Shown: positions 7,304 to 14,747, counted from the first letter of the stretch. The stretch is 14,878 nucleotides of DNA from Candidatus Nitrosopumilus sp. (GCA_013043295.1 JABDOO010000141.1:1-14878); one strand, 5' to 3'. The notes: generated by a model not told the origin, from the sequence alone. Made by a program: numbers and translations.

Positions 7304-7789
7304 ATGGCTAAAGACAAGAAAAAGAAAGAAGAAGATAAACCCAAAAAGAATGATTTCAAGTCATTTCTAAAAAAGAGAGCTCCAATCTATCTTGCATTAA
7401 TTGCAATGTTAATTGTATTTGTAATTCCTGAAATGACAAAAGGAGATCTGCAAAGTTGTTTACCAGAACTGTCAGTTGAAGAACAAGAAGTAGTTGATGT
7501 TTTGATGAGATATAATGGACCAGATAATGATGGATTTACTATGATGGATGCAATTTCAAAGGTACTTAGTGATGAATATCCTGATGAAAAAATTTTTGAT
7601 AATAAAAAAACTAGTTGTAATTTGACAGTATCCAATATTGAATCATCAAAATATCAAATTATTTTTAATTTTGAATCACATAGAGGTCAAATTAATTTTG
7701 ATTGGAATGTTGATACAGATTCAGAAATGATTACAGCAAATGATCCTAAATCAAAAGGCATTATTCATTTAGTAGATTTTTATGATTAG
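7304..7789 (+). CDS. Membrane-anchored protein of unknown function
   Basis: This 161-residue protein opens with a very lysine-rich cytoplasmic head (residues 1-25). One hydrophobic segment follows at about 26-43 (APIYLALIAMLIVFVIP), then a soluble domain of about 115 residues. The positive head predicts an inside N-terminus with the domain facing outside the cytoplasm. The domain is acidic, ends in beta-type stretches (KYQIIFNFESHRGQINFDW) and has only two cysteines, Cys52 and Cys105, which might form a disulphide if exported. I do not recognise the family. The ATG follows the methyltransferase stop by 12 bases with a purine-rich aagagag just upstream, so it is the last gene of the CoA operon. 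Its TAG stop is one base from the stop of the opposite-strand peptidase gene. Confidence 0.75.
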   Translation: MAKDKKKKEEDKPKKNDFKSFLKKRAPIYLALIAMLIVFVIPEMTKGDLQSCLPELSVEEQEVVDVLMRYNGPDNDGFTMMDAISKVLSDEYPDEKIFDNKKTSCNLTVSNIESSKYQIIFNFESHRGQINFDWNVDTDSEMITANDPKSKGIIHLVDFYD

Positions 7790-7790
7790 G

Positions 7791-8855
7791 TCAAATTGAG
7801 ACTAAATCTTTAGTAAATTTGTGCATCACAATAGGTTTATCTCGTACAATTAGTGAGTCTTCTATTCTAATTCCAAATTTATTTTCAATATAGATTCCTG
7901 GTTCTACAGTAATTGCCATATTTTCTTTTAATTTTGTGTTACTTCTATAGGATACAGTTGGTAATTCATGTACTTCTAAACCAATTCCGTGACCTGTTGA
8001 ATGAATAAAGTATTTACCATAATTTTTTTCTTCAATGTATTTTCTACATGCAGTATCAACATCTTTACAATCAACATTTGGTTTTACAGCTTTTAATCCA
8101 AGTCTCTGTGACTCTTTTACAATTTCATACGCATCATTTGCTTGTGATGAGATTTTTCCTAACGCAAATGTTCTAGTAGCATCAGAAACATATCCTTTGT
8201 ATCTTAATGTAAGATCAGTTACAACAAGATCACCTTTTTTGAATTTTCTATTTGTAACCTGAGCATGTGGGAGGGCTCCATTTGGTCCCCCAGCAATTAT
8301 CAATGGATTTAATGTAGATTTGTAACCTGTATCAAACATTTCTTGTTCCATTGCATATGTCATGAGAATTGTTTGTAATTCGGACTCTTTTTGACCAACT
8401 TTCATCCTTTTAGAACAAATCTGGAACATTTCATCAATGATTTTGGATGCTTTTTTGAGAATTTGAATTTCCTTTTCATCCTTTATGATTCGAGCATTGT
8501 AAAATGGTTCAGTTGATGACTTGATTTTTGGTATTGATTTTTTTAATGACATCATGATTGAATAATTTTGGCAATCAGTACAAACTTGATTTTTCTTTAT
8601 TTTCTTAATCAGAGAAGAAACTAGTCCTTCACCACGTTCAGCCGTAACTACTTCACAATCTTCAGATTCATCTTTGGCTCTACCTACTTCTAATTCTGGG
8701 GCAATAATGGTAGTTTTACCATTTTTTTCTAATAATCCAATTGCTTCACCCCAAAAACCAGTCATATAGAATAGATTTTCAGGCTCAAATGTTACCAAAG
8801 TGTCACAATCAATCTTTTGGGCAAATTTAAGAAGATTCTTTCTACGTTGCTTCAT
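7791..8855 (-). CDS. M24 family metallopeptidase, Xaa-Pro aminopeptidase/dipeptidase-like
   Basis: This 354-residue cytosolic peptidase likely removes N-terminal residues preceding proline or cleaves Xaa-Pro dipeptides. An N-terminal creatinase-like domain covers about 1-120 and the pita-bread M24 domain about 125-354. All five dinuclear metal ligands are visible: Asp214 in VVTDLTL, Asp225 in YVSDATRTF, His289 in HSTGHGIGLEVHE, Glu318 in TVEPGIY and Glu332 in IRIEDSL. The second-shell histidine His197 lies in LPHAQV. The length matches PepQ/PepP-type archaeal enzymes, and the two activities cannot be separated by eye. The ATG at 8855 has GGTGAT eight bases upstream, a good Shine-Dalgarno match. 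The gene converges on the membrane protein gene with a one-base gap and diverges from the PP-loop gene. Confidence 0.9.
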   Translation of the reverse strand: MKQRRKNLLKFAQKIDCDTLVTFEPENLFYMTGFWGEAIGLLEKNGKTTIIAPELEVGRAKDESEDCEVVTAERGEGLVSSLIKKIKKNQVCTDCQNYSIMMSLKKSIPKIKSSTEPFYNARIIKDEKEIQILKKASKIIDEMFQICSKRMKVGQKESELQTILMTYAMEQEMFDTGYKSTLNPLIIAGGPNGALPHAQVTNRKFKKGDLVVTDLTLRYKGYVSDATRTFALGKISSQANDAYEIVKESQRLGLKAVKPNVDCKDVDTACRKYIEEKNYGKYFIHSTGHGIGLEVHELPTVSYRSNTKLKENMAITVEPGIYIENKFGIRIEDSLIVRDKPIVMHKFTKDLVSI

Positions 8856-8926
8856 ACAGAATTATCACCAATTCTCAATTTATGTATGATGTAAAGTTTG
8901 TATATGGAAAATTGAGTCAGATCGCA
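8856..8926. promoter_or_regulatory. Divergent promoter region, peptidase and PP-loop genes
   Basis: Seventy-one bases separate the peptidase ATG from the preferred ATG of the PP-loop gene. On the plus strand, tgtatatg at 8899-8906 is centred about 24 bases before the ATG at 8927, which suits a leaderless transcript; atttatgta at 8878-8886 is a second candidate. A short inverted repeat, GAATT-atcacc-AATTC, sits at 8860-8875 and includes the Shine-Dalgarno sequence of the peptidase gene. It could be chance in such AT-rich DNA. Confidence 0.35.
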
Positions 8927-9940
8927 ATGGCTGATGAGAAAGAAAAGAAAAAGGTTGTTGCACTACTATCTGGAGGATTAGATAGTCAACTTGCAGTAAG
9001 AATGATGCAAGAACAGGGTTTTGATGTTTCAGCTGTTGCAATTAAAACTCCATTTTGTGATTTTGATTGTGGAAGAGGATGTGGTTTTGAAATCAGAGAA
9101 AGAGCTGATGATCTAAATGTTAATTTAAAAACTGTTTATTTGGGTGATGAATACATTGAGATGCTAAAACATCCTAAACATGGAATTGGTGCAGGATTTA
9201 ATCCGTGTGTAGATTGTAGAACAATGATGTTTGATGCAGCAAAAAAACACATGGAAGAAATTGGTGCAGAATTTATTATTTCAGGAGAAGTATTAGGTCA
9301 ACGTCCAATGAGTCAACATGCACCATCATTACATATTATTGAAAATGAATCAAACTTGAAGGGGAAAATTGTAAGACCATTATCAGCTGGTTTGTTACCA
9401 GCAACTGATGCTGAAAAAGATGGTTTAATCAAAAGAGAGAATTTGGGAATGATTAAAGGAAGACAAAGAAAAATCCAAATGAAAATGGCTAAAGAATATG
9501 GAATTGAAAATCCACCAAATGCAGGTGGTGGATGTTTACTAACAGAACCACAATTTGGAATAAAAGCTAAAGACCTGTTTGATCATGTTGAAACACCAAC
9601 GATTAATGAAATTGATTTATTAAAAATTGGAAGACATTTTAGATTAGATGAAGAAACAAAATTTGTTGTTGGAAGAAACAAAGATGAAAATCAAATGATT
9701 AAAGCATTAGCATTACCAGGTGATATTTTATTTGAGGCAAAAGATTACGTGGGGCCAATTTCAATATTACGTGGTAAGAATGCAAAATCACATGTTAATT
9801 TTGCATCAGCAGTAACTTTGAGATATTCTGATGCACCAAAAACTGAACATGGTATTGTTTTAGTAAAAAATGGAGATTCAATTGATGAAATTACTGCAGA
9901 ATGTGCAGAAGAGCAATCATACCTTAAATTTAGAATGTAG
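8927..9940 (+). CDS. PP-loop ATP pyrophosphatase, putative tRNA thiolation enzyme (MnmA/ThiI-like)
   Basis: With the ATG at 8927 the protein has 337 residues. An N-type ATP-pyrophosphatase domain opens with ALLSGGLDSQLAV (PP-loop SGGLDS at 15-20). A cysteine cluster, Cys44, Cys48 and Cys52 in CDFDCGRGCGF, follows. NPCVDCR at 92-98 recalls the catalytic NPC motif of the MnmA 2-thiouridylase, and GGGCLLTEP at 200-208 supplies a further cysteine. The last 110 or so residues look like the RNA-binding NFACT-R_2-type domain seen in archaeal homologues. The likely role is ATP-dependent sulphur transfer to tRNA uridine; the modified position is unknown. An earlier in-frame ATG at 8882 would add MYDVKFVYGKLSQIA. 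The later start is preferred because conserved sequence begins right after it and a TATA-like element lies between the two. Confidence 0.78.
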   Translation: MADEKEKKKVVALLSGGLDSQLAVRMMQEQGFDVSAVAIKTPFCDFDCGRGCGFEIRERADDLNVNLKTVYLGDEYIEMLKHPKHGIGAGFNPCVDCRTMMFDAAKKHMEEIGAEFIISGEVLGQRPMSQHAPSLHIIENESNLKGKIVRPLSAGLLPATDAEKDGLIKRENLGMIKGRQRKIQMKMAKEYGIENPPNAGGGCLLTEPQFGIKAKDLFDHVETPTINEIDLLKIGRHFRLDEETKFVVGRNKDENQMIKALALPGDILFEAKDYVGPISILRGKNAKSHVNFASAVTLRYSDAPKTEHGIVLVKNGDSIDEITAECAEEQSYLKFRM

Positions 9941-10013
9941 GCGTGAAATTTTTAAAAAATTAGTTAAAACTAAGGAAGAGTTTTTGAACAAGTAGATCTC
10001 ATTTTCAACAAGG
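9941..10013 (+). promoter_or_regulatory. Promoter and leader of the SepF-like gene
   Basis: The AT-rich run atttttaaaaaatta at 9948-9962, preceded by gtgaaa, looks like a BRE plus TATA element. It is centred about 60 bases before the ATG, so transcription would begin near 9980 with a leader of about 30-35 bases. The T-run could also help end transcription of the PP-loop gene. AAGG immediately precedes the ATG. An in-frame TAG at 9993-9995 blocks any N-terminal extension of the downstream protein. Confidence 0.35.
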
Positions 10014-10292
10014 ATGCAAAAACAAGAAAATTCAACATATCTAAAGGCCATAACAATTAGGGATATCAGTGATGTTCATTCTATCAAAGAAGATATCAAA
10101 AAAAATATGATTCTAATTTTAAGAGTTACACCTTTAGCACAAAAAGATGTAGAACAGCTTCGTAAGGTAGTTGAAGAATTGTATTCTATTGCAAAAGCAG
10201 AAGATGCTGAAATTGCAAGATTGGGTGAAGAGAGAATTATAATTGCACCATCAAGCATAAAGATCTGGAAACCAGAGTACGATTTAAAATAA
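10014..10292 (+). CDS. SepF-like protein (DUF552 core)
   Basis: This 92-residue protein matches the SepF core: ITIRDISDVHSIKEDIKKN, then the beta-strand ILILRVTPL, the long helix VEQLRKVVEELYSIAKAE and a closing ARLGEERIIIAPSSIKI. SepF anchors FtsZ to the membrane in many bacteria and in FtsZ-bearing archaea, acting as a dimer through this alpha/beta core. Here the usual N-terminal amphipathic membrane-targeting helix and linker are missing. The core starts at about residue 9, and an in-frame TAG lies 18 bases before the ATG, so the absence is not a mis-called start. The protein may therefore be soluble or act through a partner. Its stop overlaps the end of the aCPSF1 gene by 9 bases on the opposite strand. 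The fold assignment is fairly sure; the division role is inferred. Confidence 0.75.
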   Translation: MQKQENSTYLKAITIRDISDVHSIKEDIKKNMILILRVTPLAQKDVEQLRKVVEELYSIAKAEDAEIARLGEERIIIAPSSIKIWKPEYDLK

Positions 10293-12263
10293 TTTTATTG
10301 CTTCTTGAACTTGGGGATAATGTGCTGGTACTTTGTACATTCGTCTAATATTCATTGCAAGATTTTCTGATTTTTTCCGTTCTCCGTGATTAACTAGGAC
10401 ACGACGAAGTTTTGGTCTTAGTCTTTGTACAAATGACATCAATTGGTTATAGTCACTATGTCCACTAAAACCATCTAATTTTTCAACTCCACAATTTATT
10501 GAGACAACTTCAACTTTACCCTCTTTGCCTAACATTGTTGCTTGTTTTGAACCATCCAGTACTCTTCTTCCCAAAGTTCCATTTACTTGATAAGAAACAA
10601 ACAGTACTTTGTTCTTTTTATCAGGTGCTATATTTTTAAAATATTCCAATACTGGACCACCTTCTAGCATTCCAGATGTGGCTAGAATAATACAAGGGGA
10701 GTTATCACGCATAGGTTCTTCCCTGGCATCTGCATGTTCAATATTAGTAAAGTACTCAGAATCAAATGGATTATCGTCAGTCTCTAGAATTTTTTGTTTT
10801 AGTTCTCTTGCAAGGTATTCAGGATATGATTCATGTATTGCTGATGCCTCAGATATCATACCTTCAGTAAATACAGGAGCTTCAACCATTTCTCCTGATT
10901 TCATGTAATGATCTATTACCATCATTATTTCTTGTGCACGCCCAACTGCAGGTATTGGAATTAAGACTTTGCCTCCATCTGCTAAAGTATTGTTAACTGC
11001 ATTAATGAAAGCCGATTCTACTTCTTGTCTTGTAGGTTGAATATCTTCTTTAAGACCATATGTACTTTCGATCAATAATGTTTCAACTCGTGGGAAATTC
11101 CAACTAGCAGCTTCAAACAAAATACTTTTTCCAAATTTAATATCACCAGAATAAACAAAGTTGTGATCACCGTTTCCAATATGAAAATGACATAATGCAG
11201 AACCAAGTATATGACCTGCATTTGCAAGTACTAATTTAATATCTGGAGAAATATCGGTTACTGTTCCATATGGTAAAGTAATAGTTTGACGCATGATTTG
11301 TTTCACGTCTCTTTCTGAATAAATCGGAGTTCTACCTTGAGCTGAAGCTACTTTGATTGCATCTAATTGAATTAGATTCATCATTGGTAAAGTTGGTTCA
11401 GTACAATAAATTGGTCCTTTATACCCATATTTACAAAGTGTTGGTAGGAATCCAGTATGATCCAAATGTGCATGTCCAATTACAATTGCATCAAGCTCAT
11501 CTAATGTAATATTTAGAGAATCCAGTCTTGGAAATGCATCCATTGGTGAACGTGCACCTGGATTAATTCCACAATCAATGAGAATCTTACTTTCTGGTGT
11601 GGATAGTAATAGTGATGATCTCCCTACTTGACCAAATCCTCCAAGAGTATAGAGAGACACTTCAGTTCTTTGAGATAATCGTGGTCTAAAAATTTCGTCT
11701 CCAACCTGTTTAAGCTGTTTACTTCTCTCAGCTGATGCCTGTTTGAGGGTTGCATTAATTGTTTGAATTGTACGTGATGGTATAGTTGTGGCTTTTCTTA
11801 CGCGTAATCTCCATCCTATTTTTTCTGTAACCTCCGCATGATTGAATTCCTTTGCATTTCTTTGTAATAACCAAGGTCTTTTTGCTTCGACGGATACTTC
11901 TCCAGTTGCAGTATCAAAAATTGTCCCTTGCAGATTTGCTTCTTTAGGAACACAATCAGCTAAGATTTTTCTTGCTTCGTCTTCAGATTTTCTAATAGAT
12001 TCATCGGTTCTAACAACAATTCTTTTTTTAATAATGTTAACAAGATTAGAAATTGTGTCATTATTTTCCATCAAATATCGTGGAGAATTTGTATAAAGAG
12101 CAATTCTTGGGCCTTCATATTCTATTTTTGTGACACTAGCTTCTTTAGGTATACTTTGCAGTATGGTGGCCATTATATTCTGGCTACTAGGAGGTAATTC
12201 TTTTTCTTGATATTTTCTTTGCATTAAATCACTAAAGTTCGATGACGGCTTTCTTTTGCTCAT
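10284..12263 (-). CDS. aCPSF1/FttA, KH-domain beta-CASP ribonuclease and termination factor
   Basis: This is a 659-residue archaeal CPSF73 relative (aCPSF1, also called FttA). The family cleaves nascent RNA after U-rich tracts and releases RNA polymerase, acting as the general archaeal transcription termination factor. Residues 1 to about 150 hold the two KH-type RNA-binding domains. The metallo-beta-lactamase core begins near 203 with YTLGGFGQVGRSS. Zinc ligands are in place: HAHLDH at 264-269, His351 in NAGHILGSA and Asp374 in YSGDIKFG. The beta-CASP motifs follow: acidic Glu399 in LLIESTYG, His602 in GFSGHSD and His626 in LVNHGE. It overlaps the end of psmB by 32 bases at its 5' end; Met14 (12224) is an alternative start that would remove the overlap. 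No Shine-Dalgarno sequence favours either. Co-location with the proteasome beta gene is known from other archaea. All catalytic residues are intact, so it should be active. Confidence 0.94.
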   Translation of the reverse strand: MSKRKPSSNFSDLMQRKYQEKELPPSSQNIMATILQSIPKEASVTKIEYEGPRIALYTNSPRYLMENNDTISNLVNIIKKRIVVRTDESIRKSEDEARKILADCVPKEANLQGTIFDTATGEVSVEAKRPWLLQRNAKEFNHAEVTEKIGWRLRVRKATTIPSRTIQTINATLKQASAERSKQLKQVGDEIFRPRLSQRTEVSLYTLGGFGQVGRSSLLLSTPESKILIDCGINPGARSPMDAFPRLDSLNITLDELDAIVIGHAHLDHTGFLPTLCKYGYKGPIYCTEPTLPMMNLIQLDAIKVASAQGRTPIYSERDVKQIMRQTITLPYGTVTDISPDIKLVLANAGHILGSALCHFHIGNGDHNFVYSGDIKFGKSILFEAASWNFPRVETLLIESTYGLKEDIQPTRQEVESAFINAVNNTLADGGKVLIPIPAVGRAQEIMMVIDHYMKSGEMVEAPVFTEGMISEASAIHESYPEYLARELKQKILETDDNPFDSEYFTNIEHADAREEPMRDNSPCIILATSGMLEGGPVLEYFKNIAPDKKNKVLFVSYQVNGTLGRRVLDGSKQATMLGKEGKVEVVSINCGVEKLDGFSGHSDYNQLMSFVQRLRPKLRRVLVNHGERKKSENLAMNIRRMYKVPAHYPQVQEAIKLF

Positions 12264-12864
12264 CGGTTAATAGACGGAAACCGTCTTTGTCCATAACTGC
12301 GATGTTAATACCATCGCCTGTACCAATGTTTCTAACTATTGCGGCTTTAACAGCTCGTAGAGCTACTTGTTTTGCTTCTTCAACTGTAAGATCTTTTTTG
12401 TATTCTTCTTCAAGTAAACCATAAGCTACTGGAGAACCGCTACCAGTTGTAACATATGATTTCTCTTCTACTGAACCAAACATATCAACATTGAATAATG
12501 AAGGTCCAGTTGCGTCATATCCACCAAGTAAGATATCAGCCATGAATGGATAACCTCTGTTTTGATGAAAAATCAAAGAACATAGTCTTGCAAGTGAGTG
12601 AATTGAGATTGAACTCTGTTTTTCAACTCTATGAAGATTTGAATGATAACGTAAAATATCTACTATATTTTGTGCATCTGCAACTCCCCCTGCTAAGGTT
12701 AATCCTGCATGCAAATCAATTTGTTGAATTTTCATAGTGTTGTTGTTTGCTATAAAATAGCCTGCACTGGCTCTCATGTCAGCACATAATACGACACCGT
12801 CTTTAGCCTTGATACCTACAGTGGTAGTCCCATGCAAAATTTTTTCTTCAACGTTATTTGACAA
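12232..12864 (-). CDS. psmB: Proteasome beta subunit
   Basis: This is the catalytic beta subunit of the archaeal 20S proteasome, an N-terminal threonine protease that degrades unfolded or targeted proteins in the cytosol. The 210-residue precursor has a 12-residue propeptide ending in His-Gly; self-cleavage would expose Thr13 of TTTVGIK as Thr1. Lys33 of the mature chain (NNTMK), Asp17 (CADMRAS) and the late GSGSPVAYG and GTGDGINIAV segments are all present, so it should be active. The start codon is TTG, with AGGTG four bases upstream as Shine-Dalgarno sequence. Archaea with two beta subunits keep the second elsewhere, so an inactive or regulatory partner may exist outside this window. Its 3' end overlaps the aCPSF1 start by 32 bases, and the two are probably one transcript. 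Confidence 0.95.
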   Translation of the reverse strand: MSNNVEEKILHGTTTVGIKAKDGVVLCADMRASAGYFIANNNTMKIQQIDLHAGLTLAGGVADAQNIVDILRYHSNLHRVEKQSSISIHSLARLCSLIFHQNRGYPFMADILLGGYDATGPSLFNVDMFGSVEEKSYVTTGSGSPVAYGLLEEEYKKDLTVEEAKQVALRAVKAAIVRNIGTGDGINIAVMDKDGFRLLTDEQKKAVIEL

Positions 12865-12939
12865 AATGCACCTATTAAGATAAAATGAATGGCATCTAAC
12901 CCTTTTAAATAACTTTTTGATCCCTTGAAATCATAAATA
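12865..12939. promoter_or_regulatory. Divergent promoter region, psmB and G1P dehydrogenase
   Basis: This 75-base gap contains cttttaaata at 12902-12911, centred about 33 bases before the ATG of the dehydrogenase, giving a predicted leader of only a few bases. The central TTTAAA is symmetric and could also serve psmB on the minus strand. It lies about 43 bases from that TTG, leaving a leader of some 16 bases that would include the AGGTG Shine-Dalgarno sequence. A shared bidirectional TATA element is thus possible but unproven. Confidence 0.4.
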
Positions 12940-14004
12940 ATGACAAAAAATCAAGATCGCATGGTTTCACACACAATGGAATTACCTAGACAAATTGTTG
13001 TGGGTGAAAATAACATTAATGAGTTTGCAGATTTTCTTCATAGTTTAACTAAACCTAAAAAAGTGTCACTAATTTCAGGAATTCACGTCAAAAAAATTCT
13101 TAAACAAAAAATTGAAAAATCCTTAAAAAATAAAAAAATTAAATTTGTTTGGCATACATCAAAAGATAATCAATTCAGTACTCTTAAAAAAATTCAGACA
13201 GACGTAAAGAAAGACCGTAGTGATATTATTGCAGGTATTGGGGGAGGACGTTCAGTAGATACTGCAAAAATGGTTGCTTTTGAATTGGATATTCCATTTG
13301 TCAGTGTTCCTACAGCTGCTTCACATGATGGAATAGCAAGCCCATTTGTTTCAATTAAAAGTGATAAACCTCATTCAATTGTTGCGACGGCTCCCTTGGG
13401 TGTTTTTGTAGATATAGATATTATCAAAAAAGCTCCTTCTAAGCTACTTGCAAGTGGTTGTGGGGATTTAGTGGCAAATATCAGTGCTGTCAAGGATTGG
13501 AAATTGGGTAGAGACAAAACAGGTGAATATTATGGAAGATATTCAGCAAATTTAGCAATAATGAGTGCAGAGATAGTAATGGAGAAATCTGGTCAATATG
13601 CTAAGAAAGGACTTGATGCAAGAGTAATTGTTGAAGCTCTAATTAGTGCAGGAGTTGCATCATGTATTGCAGGAAGTAGTAGACCATGTTCAGGTGCAGA
13701 GCATCTTTTTTCACATGCACTTGATAAAATTGCTCCAGGTAAAGGATTACACGGAGAAAAATGTGGATTAGGTGCTATAATGATTACAAAGCTTCAAGGT
13801 CAAAATTGGAAGGACATAGTAAAAACATTGAAAGATGTAGGAGCACCAACTAGTGCAAAACAAATTGGTTTGAGTGAAGAGCAAATAATAGATGCATTAA
13901 TGATTGCACAAGATTTACGTCCGGAAAGATATACCATTCTAAAAGAAATAGAAATGACTGAGAGAAGAGCTAGAAATCTTGCAAAGTCTACTAGAGTAAT
14001 CTAA
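12940..14004 (+). CDS. egsA: sn-Glycerol-1-phosphate dehydrogenase
   Basis: This enzyme reduces dihydroxyacetone phosphate to sn-glycerol-1-phosphate with NAD(P)H, making the backbone that gives archaeal ether lipids their stereochemistry. It is a cytosolic, zinc-dependent member of the iron-type alcohol dehydrogenase superfamily. The protein has 354 residues. The nucleotide-binding GIGGGRSVDTAK lies at 99-110, followed by VPTAASHDGIASP. Zinc ligands are visible at Asp176 (SGCGDLVAN), His255 (GAEHLFSHAL) and His271 (GLHGEKCG). The ATG at 12940 is kept because it sits just past the predicted transcription start; ATGs at 12961 and 12976 would trim 7 or 12 residues, and the family homology begins near MELPRQIVVG. 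Its TAA overlaps the FKBP stop codon by 3 bases on the opposite strand. Confidence 0.95.
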   Translation: MTKNQDRMVSHTMELPRQIVVGENNINEFADFLHSLTKPKKVSLISGIHVKKILKQKIEKSLKNKKIKFVWHTSKDNQFSTLKKIQTDVKKDRSDIIAGIGGGRSVDTAKMVAFELDIPFVSVPTAASHDGIASPFVSIKSDKPHSIVATAPLGVFVDIDIIKKAPSKLLASGCGDLVANISAVKDWKLGRDKTGEYYGRYSANLAIMSAEIVMEKSGQYAKKGLDARVIVEALISAGVASCIAGSSRPCSGAEHLFSHALDKIAPGKGLHGEKCGLGAIMITKLQGQNWKDIVKTLKDVGAPTSAKQIGLSEEQIIDALMIAQDLRPERYTILKEIEMTERRARNLAKSTRVI

Positions 14005-14747
14005 GCAGTTTTTTGTTCAGGAGCTTTTTCTTTGATTTCAGGTTTTTTTTCTTGAGCTTGTTTGTTGACGTGAGTTTCAACAAAACTAACTTTTTCTAGA
14101 GTGGGAACGAATTTAAAAATATCAAGTTGAATAAAGTGCTTCATGATTTGTAATCCATCAGCTCGTAAAATATCTTCAGGAATACTAACACTTACTTCTT
14201 TGTCTTTAAGGTCAAAAGCAATTTTTGTATCCTCTACAGGTAATCTATTTTTAAGAATCCCATCTACCTTGTCACTTGGTGAATCTAAAGATTTGATGAC
14301 ATTAACATCAAACAAGATAGTTTTTCCAGCATATCTATGATTATAATCAACCTGAACTCTTCCTGAACCAATAAAACGAATTATTCCTCTTTTATTATCA
14401 ACCTCAATTGTGTCACCTACTGAAACTTTCTCTGCATCTTCACCCAATTTTCTAATAGGAATCATTCTAACTTTTCCAGAATCTCTTTCACCAAAACCTT
14501 TCTCTGGTGTAACTTCTACTGTAAGCTTGTCTCCCACTGCGGTTTTTGCAAGTGCTTCATCAAGTCCTTTTAGAACAGGATAAGAAACTTCACCAATTGA
14601 TACTAACTTTGGTTGATACTTTACATTTTGTTCATGAATAGAATGTTTTTTTGCATCTTCTTCAATAGTGGTATCAAAAATTTCTTCAGTATCTTTTACT
14701 TTTGCAGTATAATCAACTAAAATTAATGAGCCTTTATCAAATGTCAA
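14001..14747 (-). CDS. Long FKBP-type peptidyl-prolyl isomerase (SlyD/archaeal FKBP26-29 type)
   Basis: This 248-residue protein catalyses cis-trans isomerisation of prolyl bonds and probably acts as a chaperone in the cytosol. The FKBP fold begins at residues 6-27 (GSLILVDYTAKVKDTEEIFD, with Tyr13 and Asp25 at active-site positions). It continues through VLKGLDEALAKTAVGDKLTVEVTPEKGFGER, is interrupted by an insert-in-flap domain at about 93-135, and resumes with NHRYAGKTILFDVNV. This layout is that of SlyD and the long archaeal FKBPs. Residues about 155-227 form the additional C-terminal domain of the long type. Residues 229-248 are a Lys/Glu/Gln/Ala tail, probably disordered. No signal peptide is present. 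The start is TTG, 26 bases after a TATA-like element, without a Shine-Dalgarno sequence. Its 3' end overlaps the G1P dehydrogenase stop. Confidence 0.9.
   Translation of the reverse strand: MTFDKGSLILVDYTAKVKDTEEIFDTTIEEDAKKHSIHEQNVKYQPKLVSIGEVSYPVLKGLDEALAKTAVGDKLTVEVTPEKGFGERDSGKVRMIPIRKLGEDAEKVSVGDTIEVDNKRGIIRFIGSGRVQVDYNHRYAGKTILFDVNVIKSLDSPSDKVDGILKNRLPVEDTKIAFDLKDKEVSVSIPEDILRADGLQIMKHFIQLDIFKFVPTLEKVSFVETHVNKQAQEKKPEIKEKAPEQKTA

Noticed and set aside
8860..8875. Short inverted repeat GAATT/AATTC as an operator
   Set aside because: Five-base arms of this composition are expected by chance in AT-rich DNA, and no second copy was seen near other promoters.
9948..9960. Near-palindromic T5-A6 run as a hairpin terminator
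   Set aside because: It has no loop and no GC stem, and it reads better as a TATA element for the SepF-like gene, although a T-run could still aid termination.
10609..10908. A 99-codon open frame on the plus strand
   Set aside because: It lies wholly inside the well-supported aCPSF1 gene on the opposite strand and its translation has no recognisable domain. It is a shadow of the real reading frame.
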